The notes below the pieces were generated by a model. It saw nothing but the letters and a program-made list of their open reading frames with translations, was not told the origin of the DNA and made no database searches. From Coptis chinensis (lineage: Eukaryota; Streptophyta; Magnoliopsida; Ranunculales; Ranunculaceae), in the NCBI GenBank assembly GCA_015680905.1, contig CM027381.1, positions 63,725,501 to 63,789,500 on the forward strand: a stretch of DNA of 64,000 nucleotides, written 5' to 3'. The translations under genes and the position numbers were made by a program. Below, piece by piece: positions 58,966 through 64,000 of the stretch (position 1 is the first letter of the stretch; each line of letters starts with the position of its first letter).

Positions 58966-59977
58966 GATGGAAGCCGCGCTTGTTCCGAATAGAGATGCTA
59001 CGACGCATGCCACCCGTGGAAGATTTTGTTTTAGCCGAGTTTGAAAGGCATGAGCGTCATCACCGAAGGACAGATGGTTCAAGACATTCTCCATCCCAGG
59101 GCCAATCTCCATCTCAGGGTCCATCTTCATCACATAACTAGGTGTTCACCATCAGTTTGTGTTCGCTGTTATTTCATGATTTCGTTTTATTAGTTGGATT
59201 TTAATTCAGTTGTTAAATTTAAATATTAAGGTGTTTGTTTTATGTTGTTTGGTTTTAAATTTTAGTTTTAATATAATTGGTTATTTTTGAGTTCTGCTTG
59301 TTTTTATCATTAATCCCACCTTCCCGACTTGTTTGGGGGTGGTAATATTTATACCGATCATAATTCGTTATATGATCATCTGCTGTAAAGTTGTCTTGGA
59401 GGAAATGTTGAGAATTTGGCCGATATCGGCATATCTATGATTTGTGTGGTGGTAGCATGAAATCTAGGAGAGTTTAGAAGTTACTATTCTAAATCTAGTA
59501 TGAAAGATACCAGGATTTTTAGAAAATCAAGAAGATGGTTTGTTTCCGTTTTCGGGTTTTGAATTTTTCTATTTCCGAAAATTGCCTTAAAACAATTTGG
59601 GAACTTGCCGATTCGTTTTGGAAGCTTAGAACCTATTTAAACTCCCTTCATTCTACACTAACAAACCACACTACACCCCACCATCATCCCACACCTTTCA
59701 CTCCAAGCTTTTCCTTCTTTTTCCTGTAAACTTCGTTTTCAAAGCATTTACTGGCCAGCTGCTTCGTTAAAACCACCTAGCATACTGTACACTTTCAGAA
59801 AGTTTACTCAGAGCATGACCCGCGCCCTCCTTGAGCGCGACTCGCGGCCAAACACTGTAATTCCAAAACCCACGAGCGACCCGGCAAAGCGCGCATACAC
59901 CGCCATCTATAAACACGGAAATTCCAATTTTAGAGGGTCATTCCAGGATTTTGGAACTGTTCAAAAGAGTCGTTGAG
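58966..59977 (+). promoter_or_regulatory. spacer with PPT-like motif and possible internal promoter
   Basis: Holds TTGTTTGGGGGTGG (59329-59342). About 290 bp further on is a TATA-like CCTATTTAAACTCCC (59632-59646), followed by an AC-rich leader (CACACTACACCCCACC at 59667). Element A has TATATAAACTTCATTC and the same AC-rich run (about 21190-21235, minus). The order TATA, leader, ORF suggests an internal promoter for the second ORF. Inferred only. Confidence 0.45.
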
Positions 59978-60712
59978 ATGACATCTCCTATTGTCATACC
60001 TGAACAGTCTTTCGAAGACGTGTTGGGAACCGAGACCTATGGACATTGGTTCCGACACAGGATCCTGCAGTTAGGATGGCGTCATCTACTGGTAAGTGAT
60101 GACGATTCATATTCACCACAGCTTACTGCTTATTTCTACGACCACGTTAAATTCTATTGTAATCAAGATGGAGAACAAGAATTCTCCGTCATAGTCGATG
60201 ACACGACACATAAATTCAATAAAAATGTGGTCGCTTTAGTTTCAGGATTACCAATACCTGATCATGTTCACACATGGGCATATATGACCGATAATGAATA
60301 CCTTTATAATTATACATATTTCCATGAGTATTATGGGGGAGGGGTATTTTGAGTAATGGACCAGGGGCGATATAGCATTGCCCTTGGTAGCCTTTCCCTA
60401 AATGTAGGCACCACCATGTTATTCATCCTGATGAATATTTTGGGGGAATGGCAGTTCATTTCTGCAAACAGTACTGCTGGTGACATTTTCCTCGCTTTAG
60501 CTGAGGGACGTCGCCGATATGACATTCCCCGAGTTTTAGTCGCTAGTTTTAAGAGAGCCCAAAGCATGAGGCGTAAGTATCTTCTTATGCCTATTTTGGT
60601 AAGCCACATCATGCGTAGTTGTTTACCTGTATTCTGTGCACAATTCACAGATTGGAAAAGGGTTGAAGTTATGAGACCCACCAATTGGGTGGTTAAGCTC
60701 ATTCGCGAATAA
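59978..60712 (+). pseudogene. Athila ORF in the env position (second), one nonsense codon
   Basis: From ATG 59978 (MTSPIVIPEQSFEDVLGTET) one frame runs to 60712, interrupted only by TGA at 60350-60352, which a single G-to-A change of a Trp codon would explain. That gives 245 codons. FNKNVVALVSGLPIPDHV is like the block seen in Athila/Tat plant-transposon-type proteins; LALAEGRRRYDIPRVLVASF and a Trp/Arg-rich end follow. There is no signal peptide and no clear transmembrane helix, so an envelope role is doubtful. The equivalent region in element A is mostly deleted. Confidence 0.6.
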
Positions 60713-62675
60713 TGACTTGGCGGGATGGCGGTCGCAGCCTCATTTGGTCGCCCCATACATCCCATCGGACATAATAACACTTAACAGGTTAGCATTAGTA
60801 GATGATAAATGGCGGCAAGCTTGGCAAGTTATAATCTTTGGCGGGGATCTTGAAGGAACCTCATCCGTTTCTTGAGGAGGAGGATGTTTAAAAGCGGGAG
60901 ATAAGGTAAGTTTTAGTTTTGTTATTGTGCGCTTATGTCCCAAGCCATTTAATTCTGTTAACCCCATAATGGGTGAAACTCTTATATAGAGTTAAGGTCG
61001 AGATTTTTATTTTCCCTATATTAGTATGTTCTAACCTTGTTTTGCGGATGTTCCGCATTTCACGCGTTTCCATGGTATTTTTCTACCCTCTTTATTTAAA
61101 TGCTTTGAGGACAAAGCATGCTTCTTGTTTGGGGGCATAGAAACACGTGTAATTAAGGCATCTGTTAGGATATAGATATGTATAATATGCATTTGTTTTG
61201 AAGTTAAAATTTTCAAAAATATAAATAAATAAGTTTATGCTATACACTTAGGAATATTGGTATTGTTTTCTTTCTCTATGCTCTTAACAATCTAGAAGTC
61301 TCACGTAGCTTTTGCATCGAATAATTGTTTAGAAACTTAGGTTAATATGTAGGTAATAATCTTTGCATCTATCTATAAATATATTACATGAGTATCTATG
61401 ACTATTAGCGATAAGTTTAAAAATCTAGGCTAGAGTACTTATTCTACAAATCCTGTGAGAATATAACCTAAAGCCTTATATGAGCGAAACATTTGAGAAA
61501 TGACACAAGGGAGAAGTAAAATCCGGATAGAGAAATCACACGTCCACTTGCTTGATCACTATGTCGTATCCTAAGTGAGAATTTAGGCCCTCTTTGGATC
61601 AATATAGCCAGAAATTCAAACCTATGAATTATTTTCCGCTACTCGCCCCTCTGAGCCTTTCTTTAGCCTTTCATAACCCACAAATCCTTTACCCTGTTAC
61701 AAAAACAAAACAAAATAAAAAAAAAAAAAAAATCAACCTACCCAATTTAGAATAAGTCTGAGAATAGAATGAGGAAGAAAAAAGAAGAGAAAAACCGGTG
61801 TAAACAAAAGTTAGTTAATTGCTTCAGAAAAGAAGTTTCCATCCAAAGAAAAATAAAATAAAAATAGAAATAAAATAAAAACTCTGAAAAAATAGAATAA
61901 AAGGAGTTAAAAGCCAAATAAAAAGAAAAAAAAATGGCTAAGGATGGAAACAAAGTGTAAAAGCAAAAGTAAATAACAAGGTTTTCTCTAAGTTACATAA
62001 TATGAAGACTCTACTATCTCAGACTTGTCCTTTTGAATATCCATTTCCTTCCTTCTTAAACCATCTCCTAATCCCATGACACCTAATAAAGACCTCTAGC
62101 TCAATTAGGAATAGGTTAGTGTGATAGTAAGTGGCGGATGTGTTTGATCGACCCGGCTTCCTTGTTGTCATTGAGATTGCAAGGTAAAGTGTGCCCACTT
62201 GCACTTGGAGTAGAAAACTTGAGCGGAAAAAATCAGAGGTTTTTTTGTCTTGACATTTATGTGAGGACCTACTTAAGGACGCTATTCGAAGTTTTTCAAA
62301 AAACGAACCCGCTAGGCATTTCATAGTATTACTTATAGTATATATATTTGTATCATAGATGATTGATTATTATGCATATATTAGTTTAGGTTTTCGACTT
62401 GGTTATTCTTATTCAATTGCTAGTGAGATGTATAGATAGTTGAGACATGAATGAGGAAACAATAGTTTTATTTCTTAGTCTTTGTAGTATAGATGAAGTT
62501 TGTGAGTACCTTCATCGGGAAACTCTCACGAGGGCTATAACTTCGTCCCACTAGGGAATTCCTAGTGGTTTAAGGCCTTGTTGCATATGGTCAATGCAAT
62601 CGCACTCAGCGAAACGAGAGTAGTTAGAACTCCATTTTTGGTCACTTATTCTAATTTCTCATCTTTGCTTGTGCT
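60713..62675 (+). other. long 3' non-coding region of Athila B
   Basis: Contains the predicted intron (60906-61047), the stem GCTTTGAGGACAAAGCATGC followed by the PPT-like TTGTTTGGGGGCA (61103-61137), an A-rich low-complexity stretch (61700-61935) and sequence that mirrors 18833-20660 of element A. No ORF of interest. Confidence 0.7.
60906..61047 (+). other. predicted small intron in Athila B, acceptor damaged
   Basis: Donor AAG|GTAAGTTTTAG at 60906 and branch site TTCTAAC at 61029. The acceptor position reads TTTTGCGG where element A has TTTTACAG, so the AG is lost here (AG to GG). The matching intron in element A is intact. Confidence 0.5.
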
Positions 62676-62689
62676 ATTTGGGGGTGGTT
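62676..62689 (+). other. polypurine tract of Athila B
   Basis: TATTTGGGGGTGGT directly before the 3' LTR start TGATAAGAGCCC, the primer site for plus-strand DNA. Confidence 0.85.
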
Positions 62690-64000
62690 TGATAAGAGCC
62701 CAAAACTGTAGTTTTAACCACATAATGATCATACTTTTAGACCAATTATGTGAGTAATAATTAAGAGTTAACACGATTCGTGTTTTATGCATTTCAGGCT
62801 TCAAAGTCCATTATGTGCAGAAATGTGCCACTTTAGCGAGATAAAGGAGCAAAGGTCGGTTACTAAGGAGTTCTGTGATTAAAGGCCAAGATTCAAGAAG
62901 ACAAAGCCTTTCTAAAACCTGGTCAAAAGCTGAAAAGTCGACGCGGGCAAAAATAGGTCACAAGTCAGCAGAACTTCCAAAGGCCGTATCTTTGGACTCA
63001 GACCTCGGAATGGGGCCTACCTTTTGTCAAAACGACCGGCTCTGAAAGAGCTTTCCAATGGTCTAAGTCTTGATCCAATCAGAGGAGCAGAAGTGGACGA
63101 AAAGTCTGTTGAAGCCAACTGCAACTGAAGAGGCCTTTCTGGACTGAAAGAATTAGGTTTTGGGCCTGATTCTCTGGCCCAAAACATGGCTCCAAGCCCA
63201 TGCACGATTTTTGGATCTGAAAGTATAAAAACCAAAGCTTAACTCTTTGTTAATGGTAGCTAATTAGACCTAAAAACTATATATAATTCTAGATCTAGTT
63301 TTCAGTAGATTAATTAAGTTTAAGTTCCATTTTCAATTCTTGTTTTAGATTAAGTCCTTGAATCATTGTTCTTGATGGATTAGATAAATAAAATAATTAT
63401 TTTGTCAATTTTGATTTTTGTCATTTCAATTTATAGATCTAGTTTTAATTCTTGCTGATTATCATTTCATAGTTTAAGTAGATTGAAACATTGTTAGTTA
63501 AATTAGTTAAGTTAGAATTTTAATATGATGTGTAGTTATAATTCAATGGGAAATGATGGGTTGATGACTCAAGGCTAAAACCTCCATTAGAGGGGTTGAT
63601 GAAGCTTTGATGAAGACTTAGTTGTTTAGTATAGAATTGGTTGTAGAATCTATTCCACTCTAGAAGGTCGTGATTCGCCATGAGAATGGGTGGACGACCT
63701 CACATGCTAGTTAGTATTTGGTAGAAATGCCATGAACACTAGGGATTAGAACTCGAAATTCTTGCCGTAAGAACGTAAGAATCGAGATACAAGAATCTAT
63801 GCTAGGTTATTAAGTTGGATTCGAGGTGGATTCAATTCCCCTCTAATCCTTTATCTAGATTCCAAAACAATCATATTTCCATAGCATTCGTAGTTTAATT
63901 TCAACATAATCAATTTCATATTGTATCGTAGTATAACACTCTTCGTAAAGCTCTCATTTGACTTAAGACCGATTAATTAGACTAGAAAACATTCCATGCT
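62690..64000 (+). repeat. 3' LTR of Athila B, cut by the window end
   Basis: Starts TGATAAGAGCCCAAAACTGT and matches the 5' LTR to the last base of the window (1,311 of about 1,475 bp). Differences from the 5' LTR are scattered substitutions and 1-3 bp indels. Confidence 0.94.

Larger units (their letters stand above)
49262..64000 (+). mobile_element. Athila-type Ty3 LTR element B (runs past the window end)
   Basis: 5' LTR 49262-50736, PBS 50739 on, gag, protease, RT/RNase H, integrase, two further ORFs, PPT 62676-62689, and 3' LTR from 62690 truncated by the window edge. The order gag-pro-RT-RH-IN with ORFs in the env position is typical of Athila. The 5-bp flank on the left is TTAGT (49257-49261); its partner lies outside. 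Several nonsense and frame changes occur in every ORF, so this copy is defective, but it is structurally complete, unlike element A. LTR to LTR differences are visible but limited. Confidence 0.94.

Noticed and set aside
58004-60712. envelope protein genes of an Athila-type retrovirus-like element
   Set aside because: Position fits, but I see no signal peptide or clear membrane span; described as ORFs in the env position only.

Overview
This window is plant nuclear DNA, most likely from a eudicot. It is AT-rich, has no bacterial-type operons, and carries an F-box/DUF295 gene of plant type. Nearly everything else is plant transposable elements: Athila-type Ty3 LTR elements, MULEs, CACTA, PIF/Harbinger, Helitron, LINE and hAT-like MITEs. 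I found no rRNA or tRNA gene, no CRISPR array, and no clearly intact protein-coding gene. The species cannot be named from the sequence alone.

Layout. Positions 1-2700 hold a 5'-truncated LINE and a decayed PIF/Harbinger transposase. Positions 3035-4388 (minus) hold an F-box/DUF295 gene split by one frame change. Positions 4981-40935 are one MuDR-type MULE (MULE1; TSD TAAGAGAAAG) blown up from about 6.7 kb to 36 kb by nested insertions, each bounded by its own target-site duplication. MULE2 (5012-27296) sits in the left terminal inverted repeat (TIR) of MULE1. MULE2 contains a LINE-tailed insert (5379-8490) that holds a solo Athila-type LTR (6309-7789). MULE2 also contains an Athila element (A, 9164-27123), whose 3' LTR was hit by a CACTA element (9856-18131), which carries a hAT-like MITE (14094-14727). 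MULE1 itself also contains a MITE made from its own family (33180-33581) and a near full-length LINE in its right TIR (34293-40864). Positions 40946-46700 hold a Helitron Rep/helicase relic with a kinesin-7 fragment beside it. Positions 46790-49261 look like LTR-type sequence and contain a remarkable array of eight small hairpins. From 49262 to beyond the window end lies a second Athila element (B) on the plus strand.

Gene logic. MULE1 carries a broken MURA-like transposase reading right and a small GRF zinc-finger gene reading left from the other TIR. The CACTA element carries decayed exons of several unrelated host genes, all on one strand: a PHT4-type anion transporter, a CHX cation/H+ antiporter, a tomosyn/Lgl-type WD40 protein and a WG-containing exon. 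That makes it a gene-capturing (Pack-CACTA-like) element. Athila B has LTR, PBS, gag, protease, RT/RNase H and integrase, followed by two extra ORFs of the kind found in the env position of Athila. All are broken, and the integrase has lost its catalytic Glu. Element A of the same family has lost its PBS core, RT and integrase. Both copies keep four polypurine-tract-like motifs and a small predicted intron in the 3' region.

Domain identifications come from reading translations and recalling family motifs; no searches were run. Boundaries supported by TSDs are exact to within one or two bases; others are approximate.
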